Positions 42,980 to 52,700 of a stretch of 64,000 nucleotides of DNA are shown here, piece by piece. The stretch's first letter is position 1. Each line of letters begins with the position of its first letter. Under the pieces are notes generated by a model. It was given only the letters and a program-made list of their open reading frames with translations, did no database searches and was not told where the DNA came from. Source of the DNA: Streptomyces eurocidicus. GTDB lineage: Bacteria; Actinomycetota; Actinomycetes; Streptomycetales; Streptomycetaceae. Position numbers and translations under genes: made by a program. Where the stretch lies: positions 558,001 to 622,000 of the forward strand of contig NZ_LGUI01000002.1 in assembly GCF_002891295.1 (NCBI RefSeq), in the 5' to 3' direction.

Positions 42980-44224
42980 TCAGGCGTAGAGCTCTTCACT
43001 GATCCTGATGACGGCGGGGCCGTTGCCGGGGTCGGCCACGGGCGGCTGCGGGCGGGCGAACGCCGGCACGGGGGCAAGGCCGTCGTGGGCCGCGACGATG
43101 CGCCTGGCCCTTTCGGCCTGCTCGGGGTCGAGTTCCTGACGGACGTGGGGCTCGGCCGTCCTGCGATCCGCGAGAAAGCCGTCCGGCTCGTAAGAGAAAC
43201 GATCGAAGTGCTCCCTGGTGAGGAACCTCATGATCGTGTCCTTGGTTTTATCGGGGAGGGGAGCCCTGAACATCCCGTCCCCCTCGGGTCGCCGCCAGCC
43301 CTTTTTCCAGATGCCCGCGGCCTGGTCTTCTTTCGCCAACGGGCCGTAAGTGGGGCGCGCGGCGAATGCGAGCTCCTCGGCCAGTCGGCGTTCGCTGATG
43401 TCGAACAGCTCCATACGCTGTGCGCGTATGTGCTGCGCTCGCGCGGCTTCGACGGCGTCGAGGGGGTTGGTCAGATGGCGGTCGACCGCTTCGATGCTCC
43501 GCAGTTGTCCGGGGGTGTTGCGCAGGACCTTCTGGCCTGTTCCGGTGTCGGTCGTGGTGCCGAACAGCCACTCCAGAGCGATGGGGTTGCCCTGGGTCAC
43601 GATCTCTTCGAGCGGGCTGGTGTCGAACGCGAGAACGCCGTTGAGGAGTCCCGCCACGTAGGGCCGCTCCTTCTCGTTCATCTCCATCGATCCGGCGACG
43701 ATGTGGGCCGCGTGGATCAGTTCATGGCCGAGGACGATCTCGGGTGCCAGGACGACCCTGTCCTGAACGGCGGCGAAACGTGGATTGAACTCGATGTACG
43801 AGAAGTAGCCGAGGCCGCTGCGGGCGGTGGGTGTCTCGTCGGTGAGGGCGCGGGTGTCCGCGGAGAGCCTGGCCCCTCGGGACAGAATCACCGCCGAGAC
43901 GCTCGCCGGGGAATTCCCTGACTCGTACCGAGCGATGAACGCGGATTCGCCGAACCCGTCGGGGCCGGGCAGCGGAGTGGCCTGCCCGAAGAAGTCCACC
44001 AGGCGCTTCCCGGAGGGAACGGCCTCCAACCGGGTCAGGAGGTCGTCCACATGGTCCAGGAACCCCTGGTCGAGAGGGTCTGCCGGGTGCGACCGCATGG
44101 CGGTGCGGTCCACGGAAGTGACGGCGATTCCCGGGCGGAGTTCCACGGCCGGGCAGGAACCCCGCGTGCCCATCGTGATCCGCATGCGCGCGGGGGGCGT
44201 CCCGGGGGTGGAGGGGTGAGTCAC
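42980..44224 (-). CDS. M91-like zinc metalloprotease effector
   Basis: A 414-residue soluble protein. It has the zinc-protease motif HELIHAAH (H167, E168, H171) preceded by APEIVLG, with VELRPGIAVTSVD and GKRLVDFFGQATPLPGPDG upstream, matching the N-terminal half of the 958-residue protein. The HELIH form with early location and no secretion signal resembles peptidase family M91, best known from type III effector NleD, which cleaves host JNK/p38. The C-terminal part (about 230-414) is unassigned and may bind a partner or carrier. GTG start with GGAG six bases upstream. Target and delivery route are unknown. Confidence 0.75.
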   Translation of the reverse strand: MTHPSTPGTPPARMRITMGTRGSCPAVELRPGIAVTSVDRTAMRSHPADPLDQGFLDHVDDLLTRLEAVPSGKRLVDFFGQATPLPGPDGFGESAFIARYESGNSPASVSAVILSRGARLSADTRALTDETPTARSGLGYFSYIEFNPRFAAVQDRVVLAPEIVLGHELIHAAHIVAGSMEMNEKERPYVAGLLNGVLAFDTSPLEEIVTQGNPIALEWLFGTTTDTGTGQKVLRNTPGQLRSIEAVDRHLTNPLDAVEAARAQHIRAQRMELFDISERRLAEELAFAARPTYGPLAKEDQAAGIWKKGWRRPEGDGMFRAPLPDKTKDTIMRFLTREHFDRFSYEPDGFLADRRTAEPHVRQELDPEQAERARRIVAAHDGLAPVPAFARPQPPVADPGNGPAVIRISEELYA

Positions 44225-44254
44225 TGGGTGCTCCGAATACGAGGAGGTGGTCGG

Positions 44255-45985
44255 TCAGCCGCGGTGGGTGTCCGCGAGCGGGGCGGGCGTCGCTCCGGAC
44301 GGCGCCGTGGCGAATACGGCCCGCACGGTTCCGGCGTCCGCGGCGACGACGACACCGCCGTCCCCCGCCATGAGGTCGAGCCTGGTGACCTCGGGCAGGA
44401 GGTTCCGTACGGAACCGTCCACTGTCCCTCCGAGCCATTCGACGAGATCCGTCACGGACGCCGCGGCGTCGCCCTGCCAGGAGGCCCGCACCCGGCCTCC
44501 CGCCTGCGCCTGGAGCTCCAGAACCATGGGTTCGGCCGCCGGCAGGTCGATGGACAGCGTGGCCTCCAGGTGCCCGGTGCCCGGGCCGGTGCCACTGGCG
44601 GCGCTGATCAGGAGGGCTGTCTTGCGGCTGCCGAGGGAGAACAGGCTGTCGGCGGAGAACTCGAGGGAACCATCGGCCCTCCGGGCCACGGACAGGTCGT
44701 CGAGGACGACGCCCCGCAGGAATTCCGGCACTGTCACACCCATGTGCTCCGACAGCCAGTCGGCGACCGGAGCGAAGTCCACATGGCGCACCGAGCCGGC
44801 AAGTTCCCACCGGCCGTCCGTCGTACGGGCGGCGACGGCGCGGATCCGGGCGGATCCGATAGCCAGTTCGCCGTGGATCCGTACATCCGGAGCTCCGCTC
44901 CGGTGGCCGGCTATTTCGAGGGCGGCGTTCTCCAGGACGAAGCCCGAACCGGATGCCGCGGGTGCCGCATAGCCGAGGGCGAGGGCGTAGCTTCCCTCCC
45001 GCAGATCGGCCCTGACCGTGGCATGGGCGACGGGAAGGCTCTCCAGACCGCTCCCGGAGGCGAATTCGGCCGGTGTGCCGGTGTCCGGGAAGGGGCCGGC
45101 GGCCTCGGCCACCACCTCCAGCTCCGGAACCGTGATGGTCCCGCCGAGGGTGTAGCCGTGCACACCGATACCGGCGCGCAGAGCGGCCCGGGTCCGCACG
45201 GGGCCGCCCTCGGGGAAGGTCAGGGTGAACTCCGCCTCGACGGCGGTGAGCTCCGCCGTGCCCGGGATCACCGCCACGTGATCGGCCAGGCCCACCCGCG
45301 ACCAGACGCTGCACAGCCGCCTTCGGTCGGTATCGGCGACCACCTGGATCTGCCGTATCCGAGGAGCGGCGACGGGTATCTCCGCCGGAAGGGCGAAATC
45401 GGCACCCGAGCCGAACGGCAGCTGAGCGAGATCGGCGAGGGTGGACAGGGAAATTCCCTCTCCCGGAGTCAGCGACGCGGTGACCGTCGACGCCCCGGAA
45501 GCGGCGACGTCGAACTCCCACTGCTGATGGCCTGCGCCGATTCCCGGCATGCGGACCACGCAGCGGGGCGCGACGGCCGAGCCCCCGTCCTCGGACAGAG
45601 CGAGGGTGAGGACGGCATGCAGCCGTCCCGCCTTCCACACGGTGCCCAGGAAGCCCAGGTCGAGGTCGAGATCACCCAGCCGGAACCGCCAGTCCGGCAG
45701 TTGCGCGTCCAGTACGACGGCGCTCACGTCCGCCCCCTGGGCGTCGCCGAGGAAGCGCAGGGTGCAGGGCAGGTCGGCACCGTGGCCGGCCAGTGCCAGC
45801 CGGCCGGTGACGGTCAGCGCTTCGAGGTCCACCTCAGGGTCGTGGACGGTCAGCGCGTCCGTGAAGAGATAGTCGTCGAAGAGCTCCAGAGCGCTCTCGT
45901 GCGCCAACTGCTGTGGAGTGAGCGTCAGTTCTCCCTTCGCGCCGGTGAGGATCGTCCGGACCTGCGCCATCGACAGGGACACCAC
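44255..45985 (-). CDS. Beta-rich unknown protein, paralogue B (toxin partner?)
   Basis: A 576-residue protein, paralogous to the 580-residue protein downstream. Both show repeated beta-strand patterns and an equivalent C-terminal block (here VLELQAQAGGRVRASWQGDA, SVTDLVEWLGG, NLLPEVTRLDLMAG). Near the N-terminus are LFDDYLFTDALTVHDPEVDL and RFRLGDLDLDLGFLG. There is no signal peptide, TM helix or enzyme motif. It lies between the ADP-ribosyltransferase and the first M91-like gene, which suggests each toxin travels or folds with its own beta-rich partner. Start uncertain: the chosen GTG follows AAAGGCGAA, and a GTG 19 codons earlier overlaps the previous gene. Confidence 0.65.
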   Translation of the reverse strand: MVSLSMAQVRTILTGAKGELTLTPQQLAHESALELFDDYLFTDALTVHDPEVDLEALTVTGRLALAGHGADLPCTLRFLGDAQGADVSAVVLDAQLPDWRFRLGDLDLDLGFLGTVWKAGRLHAVLTLALSEDGGSAVAPRCVVRMPGIGAGHQQWEFDVAASGASTVTASLTPGEGISLSTLADLAQLPFGSGADFALPAEIPVAAPRIRQIQVVADTDRRRLCSVWSRVGLADHVAVIPGTAELTAVEAEFTLTFPEGGPVRTRAALRAGIGVHGYTLGGTITVPELEVVAEAAGPFPDTGTPAEFASGSGLESLPVAHATVRADLREGSYALALGYAAPAASGSGFVLENAALEIAGHRSGAPDVRIHGELAIGSARIRAVAARTTDGRWELAGSVRHVDFAPVADWLSEHMGVTVPEFLRGVVLDDLSVARRADGSLEFSADSLFSLGSRKTALLISAASGTGPGTGHLEATLSIDLPAAEPMVLELQAQAGGRVRASWQGDAAASVTDLVEWLGGTVDGSVRNLLPEVTRLDLMAGDGGVVVAADAGTVRAVFATAPSGATPAPLADTHRG

Positions 45986-46029
45986 TTCGCCTTTCGCTGC
46001 TGCGTACTTTTCCGTGCCGTGCGCGGCCG

Positions 46030-46980
46030 TCAACGGGCCCACTGGGGGACGACCGGAGTCACCTCTGCCGGAGTGCCGAACGGATGGCTGGGGCCGGTCT
46101 GGCCCTGATCCGGCCAGAACTCCTTCTCACCGCGCCACCCTCGGGGAGCGGTGAACTTCCGGGAGCCGGGGGTCCAGGGTGCTTCTTCGAGTTTCGTCCA
46201 ATAGCCGACGAGCCCGGTCCAGCGTGCCGCTTCGTCTTCGAACGGGTTGTACCGGAACCCCCTGTCGAATCCCGGAAATCCTTTGCGCCGGTCCCGCTCA
46301 TGCTTGATGAAGTCCCTTGCCGAGGACCATGCGTGCTGCTTGACCGGGAGACGCCCGTCGGGCCGTTCGGAGAAGGTGAAGCGCAGAGTGATGTCCACCT
46401 GGTACGCCTCCAGGATCCGTTGCGGAGGGATGTGCCACGGCGCGTCCCACTCGGTGGCTTCCTTCACCAGTTTCCGGGCCCGACCCCCGACGTGGCGAAT
46501 CCGTCCGGGATCGAGCACATTGCCTTCCATGCTGATCAAGTACTTGGTCGGCTTGATCACGTACAGCCACTTCTTCAAGTAGGTGCCGTCCCGGTCCTCG
46601 GCCAGTTCCCGCGCTATCTTCCGCAGTTTGGAGAGCTCCGCTTCGCTGCTGTACCCCTTCTTCCCGAGCTCCAGGACGGTCAGTCCGGCATTGAGGTCGG
46701 TTTCCTTCATCGTCTTCAGCAGATCGCCGAGCTCCCAGCGGACGAACATCTTTATGGCGGTGTCGGCGTCCCGCGCCACGCTGACGAATCCGCTCTTCTT
46801 GTCGAAATTCTTCCAGTCCGCGAGGTGGCCCGGGATGTCGTAGTACGTGTCCCAGCCGGTGAACCCGTTCTTGAATATCTCTTCCGGGCCCCGGCCGTCG
46901 ATCCGGTACACCCAGTCCGGCACCCTCTTCGGCACGTACGGAAAAATGGGGAGCAGCTTCTTCTGACTGCCGTTCGGCAT
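46030..46980 (-). CDS. Pertussis-toxin-like mono-ADP-ribosyltransferase
   Basis: A 316-residue protein with the R-S-E signature of cholera/pertussis-type toxins. The NAD-binding arginine is R26 in VYRIDGRGPEEIFKNGF, the usual 'YR-D-R-PE-IF--GF' opening. An STS-equivalent strand is GFVSVARDAD (S67). The candidate catalytic glutamate is E177 in EATEWDAPWHIPPQRI, where the following IPP-x-x-I matches the region after E129 of pertussis S1. It would transfer ADP-ribose from NAD+ to a host protein or nucleic acid. There is no signal peptide, unlike classical AB5 toxins, so delivery must be by other means. Residues about 200-316 are Trp/Arg-rich and unassigned. ATG with AGGA seven bases upstream. 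Confidence 0.8.
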   Translation of the reverse strand: MPNGSQKKLLPIFPYVPKRVPDWVYRIDGRGPEEIFKNGFTGWDTYYDIPGHLADWKNFDKKSGFVSVARDADTAIKMFVRWELGDLLKTMKETDLNAGLTVLELGKKGYSSEAELSKLRKIARELAEDRDGTYLKKWLYVIKPTKYLISMEGNVLDPGRIRHVGGRARKLVKEATEWDAPWHIPPQRILEAYQVDITLRFTFSERPDGRLPVKQHAWSSARDFIKHERDRRKGFPGFDRGFRYNPFEDEAARWTGLVGYWTKLEEAPWTPGSRKFTAPRGWRGEKEFWPDQGQTGPSHPFGTPAEVTPVVPQWAR

Positions 46981-47010
46981 CTGTGATCCTGATTCGGGAA
47001 GAAGGTGGGG

Positions 47011-47964
47011 TCAGCCGGGGAGGCCCGGCGGCGAGGGCTGGGGACCGGCGGTCCATGAATCGACGGAGGTGAAGGCGAACCGGTCCTTCTCCGCCGCCTC
47101 GTCGGCGGACGCCGATTCCTCCGACGGGCCCGACAACAGCACCGCGGCGCTGGCGTGTCCGGTGGCCGGGCCGTCCTCCGAGGCGGCCGGAGTGTGCTCC
47201 CGCACGAGGGTGTACCGGTGGTTCCCCTCCGGCCCCCAGGGCCACCCGTAGGCGCCGTCGCCCGATGGGTGACCGAGCACGAGCAGCTGTCCCCGGGGTG
47301 CGAGGGGATGACCTGTGGGCCCGTCCGTGACACCGGCCGGGAACGCCTCCGCTTGAAGGCCGGCCGCGACGGAGCCCGGCACATCGCCGAGGAAGACGAC
47401 GCGCAACGAACCGTAAACCAGCAGGAGGACGCTCCCGTTCGCGTCCGCGTCGGACGATCCCGTATGGCCGGTGGAGTTCGCCGCGAGCACATAGAGCCGC
47501 ATTCCGGCGAAGGAGACGACCGGCGCGCCCAGCCCCCGGAAGGACGGGGGAAAGGTGCGCGCGTTGTTGCCGACCAGCCACCGGTGGAGTTCCGCTCCGC
47601 CCTGGAGGCCGGAGTACTGCCGCAGGTCTCCGCCGCAGGAGACCTGCCCGATCTCCAGCCCCTGGGTCACCGGGAGCAAGGCGTTGCAGTGGGAGGAGTC
47701 AGGGTGCGTGAGGAACACGTGATCGATGCGCGTGCGCCCGGCGAGGGCCCGCCGCACGGTGGCGCGCATCTTCTCGGTGGTCTCCTGTGCCCCGCGGGAA
47801 TTCCCGCAGTCGATCATCACGGTCGGCGGTGCACCGGCACGCCGATCGCCCGCTTCCGGGAAGGTGATGACGGCGCAGGTCGTGTCCTTGGTGTCCGTGA
47901 GCACGATCCGGCCCGGCTGACGGGCAGGAATTCCGTCCGTCAGTGGCCCGTGGTGGGGGCTCAA
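47011..47964 (-). CDS. Metallo-beta-lactamase-fold protein (ComEC-like MBL)
   Basis: A 317-residue protein with an MBL-fold core: MIDCGNSRGAQETTEKM, the metal motif HVFLTHPDSSHCNALLPV (H-x-D-x-x-H form as in ComEC-type MBL proteins), VSFAGMRLYVLAAN and RVVFLGDVPGSVA, with a final VLGHPSGDGAYG. Members hydrolyse phosphoesters or act as nucleases, but function here is not evident. No membrane segments, so it is not a DNA-uptake ComEC. TTG start with AAGGAG six bases upstream; otherwise a start further upstream would overlap a run of non-coding-looking codons. Located between the fibre-like gene and the ADP-ribosyltransferase, in the same operon. Confidence 0.72.
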   Translation of the reverse strand: MSPHHGPLTDGIPARQPGRIVLTDTKDTTCAVITFPEAGDRRAGAPPTVMIDCGNSRGAQETTEKMRATVRRALAGRTRIDHVFLTHPDSSHCNALLPVTQGLEIGQVSCGGDLRQYSGLQGGAELHRWLVGNNARTFPPSFRGLGAPVVSFAGMRLYVLAANSTGHTGSSDADANGSVLLLVYGSLRVVFLGDVPGSVAAGLQAEAFPAGVTDGPTGHPLAPRGQLLVLGHPSGDGAYGWPWGPEGNHRYTLVREHTPAASEDGPATGHASAAVLLSGPSEESASADEAAEKDRFAFTSVDSWTAGPQPSPPGLPG

Positions 47965-48122
47965 GTTGTTCTCCTTCGGGGGCATGCGGTCGGGGCGCAT
48001 GGTCGAGGCGGGGCCGGGGTGCTCGGGCGGGGCAGGAGGTGAGCAGGCCCCTGCGCAGGGCGCACCGGGCATGGCGTGTGCCGCGCCGTGCCCGGCTGCC
48101 CGTGGTCAGCTGGTGACCGGTG

Positions 48123-49691
48123 TCATCCGGACAGGAGAGGGAAGAAGTACGCATCGGTGGAGCCGCCGCCGCTCCCCTGCTGCCAGATCGTGTACCGCTG
48201 TCCCTTGCGCAGCGGGACAGTGGCCGAGGAACCCAAGACGTCCGGGGCGCTTCCGTAGTCGATCGTTGCGGCGGCCACGGTCTCGAAGCTTCCGCCGGAT
48301 TCGATGTCGACGTAGACGGTCCTGGTGGCGTGGTGCCCGACGGTATAGATCCACAGGAGCAACAGGCCGTTGGACGGCGCCTGACGGACCGTTTTGTCGA
48401 AGGCGCCGGTCAGCTTGTCCGGGGTACCGAAGAGTGAGTTGAGGTCGGCGCGATCAGCGGAGAACTTGCCGCTGATCCAGAGGTCACCGTTGGCCATACC
48501 GCTGAAGTTCGTCGAGCCCACGAGCGCCTTCTCGGTCACGGCGAGCTTCTTCGCCTGGACGTCGTCCGCGGCGAGCTTCTTGGCCTGGGCGTCGTCCACG
48601 ACGAGCTTCTTGGCCAGAACCTCGTCCCGTGCCTGGACCTTCTGTGCGGTGAGCGAGCCCGTCACGGTGACCTCCGCCTCGACGGAAAGGTTCTTCTTCG
48701 CGACCACGGCATTGTTCACGGTGAGCGTGCCGTCTTTTCCGTGCAGGTCCCCGAAGAGGTGGCTCTCCTTTTCCACCTTCACGGCTCCGTCGATGGTGAG
48801 GAACGGGTTTCCGAGGTAGTTCTCCTCGCCGTTCGCGGTGATCTTGGCGACCGTCAGATGGGGGAAGACGGGCTCCGCGACGGCGACGGCCGTCGAGAGG
48901 TGGTGCGTGATCGTCTCACCGGAGCGCTTCAGTGCCACCCGGACCTGGAAGTGGGTGTCGCGGGTGAGGCCGGTGACGGGGAACCGCCACTTGTCCTGGT
49001 CATGGAGCGGCCCCGCGTGCCGACCGTCGAAGTAGATGTCGCAGACGGCGTCGGACGGCGCGGTCCAGGTGAGGACGGCCTTCCGGCCCGGCGTGAGCAG
49101 GGTGACGGGGGCGGAGCCGGGGTTGTCGTCGACGTCGGCCTCGCGGAGGACGAGGTCGCCGACCACGTCGGCCGTGAGGGCCTCGGCCGGGGGGTACTTG
49201 GCGAGCGGGAGGGTGACCTGGTTGGTCTCCCAGGTCAGGCCGTTGTCGACGCTCACGGTCTCCCGGACGCGCAGCAGGGCGGTGCCCGCGAGGCCGTTGG
49301 CCTTGAAGTCCTTGAGGCGCAGGAGGAGCCCGTGCGTGGTGAGGGAGACGGACTCGCCGCTGACGGGGCGGACGGTGAGCGGCGTGCCACCGGCGGTGAA
49401 GGCCGCCATGTCGTCCTGGGGCAGGGTGAGGAGGACCCCGCTCTCGATCTCGTCGACGGTCCACTGGTCGGCCGGTTCGACGGTGGGGACGACGCGGTGG
49501 CCCGCGGGCACGAGGTCCTGGGCGAGGTCGCCGGTGGGGAGCACGAGGAGGATCTGCTTGCACAGGACGGCCTCGGTGCCCGAGTTGGACACGACGATGT
49601 CGATATGGGCCGGCCGGTCGGTGGCCAGGGGAGCCGGGACGGTGGCCAGGCCGTAGGTCAGGCGGCTGGTGCCGCCGGTGTTGGCGTTCAT
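48123..49691 (-). CDS. Fibre-like protein with heptad-like repeats and C-terminal head
   Basis: A 522-residue protein. The N-terminal half is beta-sandwich-like with a fibronectin-type segment (KAVLTWTAPSDAVCDIYFDG). Then come short pseudo-repeats including three or more near-identical 11-residue units of the DVQAKKLAVTE / DDAQAKKLAAD type, encoded by roughly 33-base DNA repeats at about 48540-48640. These suggest a trimeric coiled or beta-helical stalk as in phage and adhesin fibres. The C-terminal about 130 residues (NGLLLLWIYTVGHHATRTVY, RKGQRYTIWQQGSGGGST) form a compact beta head. Receptor binding or particle display is a reasonable guess. No signal peptide. ATG with GAGGA nine bases upstream. 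Confidence 0.7.
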   Translation of the reverse strand: MNANTGGTSRLTYGLATVPAPLATDRPAHIDIVVSNSGTEAVLCKQILLVLPTGDLAQDLVPAGHRVVPTVEPADQWTVDEIESGVLLTLPQDDMAAFTAGGTPLTVRPVSGESVSLTTHGLLLRLKDFKANGLAGTALLRVRETVSVDNGLTWETNQVTLPLAKYPPAEALTADVVGDLVLREADVDDNPGSAPVTLLTPGRKAVLTWTAPSDAVCDIYFDGRHAGPLHDQDKWRFPVTGLTRDTHFQVRVALKRSGETITHHLSTAVAVAEPVFPHLTVAKITANGEENYLGNPFLTIDGAVKVEKESHLFGDLHGKDGTLTVNNAVVAKKNLSVEAEVTVTGSLTAQKVQARDEVLAKKLVVDDAQAKKLAADDVQAKKLAVTEKALVGSTNFSGMANGDLWISGKFSADRADLNSLFGTPDKLTGAFDKTVRQAPSNGLLLLWIYTVGHHATRTVYVDIESGGSFETVAAATIDYGSAPDVLGSSATVPLRKGQRYTIWQQGSGGGSTDAYFFPLLSG

Positions 49692-49720
49692 GGTGGCGTT
49701 TCCTCGGATGCTTGCGGGAG

Positions 49721-52700
49721 TTACTCGGACGTGGCGGCGTCGGCCGGCGGGAGCGGGTCGCGGGAAGTGAGCAGACCGGAGCGGAGCACGGGGGCCCGGT
49801 CGTGCCAGCGCGGAGTGGTGCTCGCGGCCGAGGTGGCGAAGTGGGCCCAGGAGCCGTCGACGGCACGCTCCGCCCATGTCCACGTCCGGTCGTCGACGGT
49901 GCGCACCGGCAGTGCGACGGTGTCCTGCGGAAGGACGGCCGCCGGGGTGAGCAGCGGCCCGGTGCGCAGGACGGTGCGCATGCGGCCGAGCGGTCCGTCG
50001 GTGAAGCGGTGGGGGATCTCCAGTGCCGTGGTGGGCAGCAGGCCGGTGGTGGCGTGCACGGGGGCGTGCGGGTCGACGAGCAGGGTCAGGTGCCGGGGCG
50101 CTCCGGCCGTGACACGCAGGTGGGTGCCGTCGCCGATGGCGGCGAGGCGCGGATGCGCGTCGGCCGGCGCGACCACGGTGCGCAGTACGTCGGGTTCGGT
50201 GTCGGCGAAGTAGCCCACCAGGCCGTCGCCGATGCGCAGCCGCTCGCCCAGGCGCACCGGCCAGGAATAGCCGGTGAACTCCGGGTGCGGCGGGTCGTGG
50301 TCGAAGATGTGCTGCCAGCCGGGGTCGGTGGGCGGCGGTCCGTCCAGGTCCAGGTGGAGGCGGCAGCGGACGAGGGCCAGCGGGCGCCCGGCGAGCGCGG
50401 CCGAGGCGGCGCCCGCGGTGGGCACGATGTCCACCAGGGAGGTCTCCAGGAGATCCATCGCGGCGGGCAGCGGGCTGCCGTCCGTACCGGTGCCCTGGAA
50501 CCAGGTGATGAGCGTGTGCAGGTGGGGGAAGGCGGTGCGCAGGGCGTCGAGGCCGGCGGGGGCGGCGCCGGGCAGCGGTGTCCACACGGCTTCCCGGACC
50601 GGCCGGCCGATGCGGTACGCCCAGCGCAGCAGGCCGAGGGCGGTGCCGTCGGGCGCGTACGCCGTGAGCGAGCCGTCCACCAGGTTGGGGACGATCCATC
50701 CGGCGAGCGGACTGCCGTCGTCCAGGTGGGTGGCCTGGTGTGTGTCGCGGGCGGCGTCCATGAGCTCCAGGCCGAGACGCGCGGCCTGCGGCAGGCGCGG
50801 CGGCAGCTGGACGACGTGCTCCGGGGTCGTCGCCAGGGCCTCGGGGAGGTGCTGCGGGCGCAGCGCCTCGGCCACCACCGGGTGCCGGAGGCCGCTCGCC
50901 CCGCCGGTGCCCGCCGGGGAGATGACGTCCAGGGCGCGCCCGAAGGAGTCCACCAGGGTCAGCCTGAGGAAGCGGAACTGGCCCGCGCGCAGCTGCTGGA
51001 AGCCGGAGTCCGGCCAACCCTCGAAGGGCACGGGCAGGGGGCCCGGGTCGGGGCTGGTGCGGTAGGCGTCACCGATCAGCTCCGCGAGCTCCGGCGGTGC
51101 GCCCAGGGGCGGGACGCCCTGGCCGGGGTCCTGGCCGATGAGCATGTCGCGCAGCCCCGCCAGCGAGCCGGACAGCACGTCCCCGCGAACCACCCGCTCC
51201 GCCAGCGCGTCGCAGTGCGGGGAGAGCCCGGGGTCGTCGGGTGCGTACTGCCGGAGCCGGTCGGCCAGGCTCCGCGGCAGGTGGTCGCTGAGCAGCGTCC
51301 GGCCGGTGTAGGTGCGCGCGGCCCCGGGGCGGGGCTCCGGGCAGGAGTAGTGGTTGCCGTCGAACTCCCACTGGTCGTGGGGGAGGGGGTGGTACTCGAT
51401 CTCCCAGAGCAGGTGGAGGGGGTGCCACGGCTGTTCCCACGGGTCGTTGCCGAAGGCCGGGGCGGTGCCGGTGCGCGGAGTCGCCGCGGGCGCCGTGTCC
51501 GGCCGGCTGTCCGCCGGGCGCGGCCGCGCGGCCGGGTTCGCCGGGTCGAGCAGGAACGCCTCGCGCAGCAGGGCGCGGGTGGAGCCCGGCATGGCCGTGT
51601 GCTCGCCGGCGCCGAGGTCGAGCGTGTTGCACGCGAGATCGGCCCGGTCGGCGGTGACCTCGGCGGAGCCGTCGGCGAGGTGTACGGCCGTCACGGTCCG
51701 GTCGCCGAACCGGCAGTGCAGCGTCGTGTCGTCCGAGACGGGCAGGGAGCCGGCGCCCTGCAGGACGACGGCGGGGTCCAGGGCCCGCTGGAAGGGGGCC
51801 GGGGCCACGCGCTTGAGGTCCCAGCCGGTGGGCAGGCCGTGCGCCCGGGCGTACCGGCCGATCGATTCCGCCAGTTGCGCGGGTGTGTCTCCGCCGGGGA
51901 GGGCGGCCCGCAGGCGGTCGACCTCCGGCCGGCCGGCGCGTACGCGTGCCGCGAGGCTGCCCTCGCGCCCGGCGTCGAGCTCCTGCGTCAGCTGCTGGTG
52001 GTGGTAGCCGCGCGGCAGTACGGGCAGGCCCTGGAGGCGCCACATGCCGTACAGCCTCCGGCGCAGCCCGGCCAGTTCGCGCTCCGCCCGGTCGTAGGCG
52101 TGCTGCGCGGCGTTCAGGGCGGCCTCGACGGACCGGGCGCGGCGCTCGTCCTCGGGGGAGGCGGCCTTCTCCGAGGTGCCGGGCGGTACCGCGTGCCAGG
52201 CGTACGAGGTCGTGCCCTCGCCGAAGCCGGCGCCGAGCAGGCTGTCGGCGAGGTGGTGCGTGTTGTCCGGCTCGTCCGCGCGGGCGAGGGTGTTGCTCTG
52301 GAGCTGGTCGAGCAGTGCGGGCGCGAGGATGAGGGACGGGTCGGTGGCCGCCTTGCCGGCGGTCAGGGCGGTGAGCGCGGAGCGGGCGCTGTCGGCGACG
52401 GCCACCGTCGGGTCGGGCCGCCGCTCGCCGGAGGGGTCGTAGTGGGGCGACACGCTGTGGACGCGGCCGGTGTAGACGGTACGGGCCCCCGGCGGCGGGG
52501 TGCTGTCCGCCCGCCAGCCCAGGGAGTCCTCCAGCGCCTCGCGTACCCGCGGGTCGGCGAGGGGGTCGTCGGAGCCCGCCGCGTGCCAGCCGATGACCTG
52601 GTAGCCCAGGCGGTCGAACCGGCGGGGCAACTGCGCCAGGGGGTCGTGGAAGGAGAAGACGTCCTGGCAGTGCGGCTGGAACGCGGCGAACGCCAGGGTC

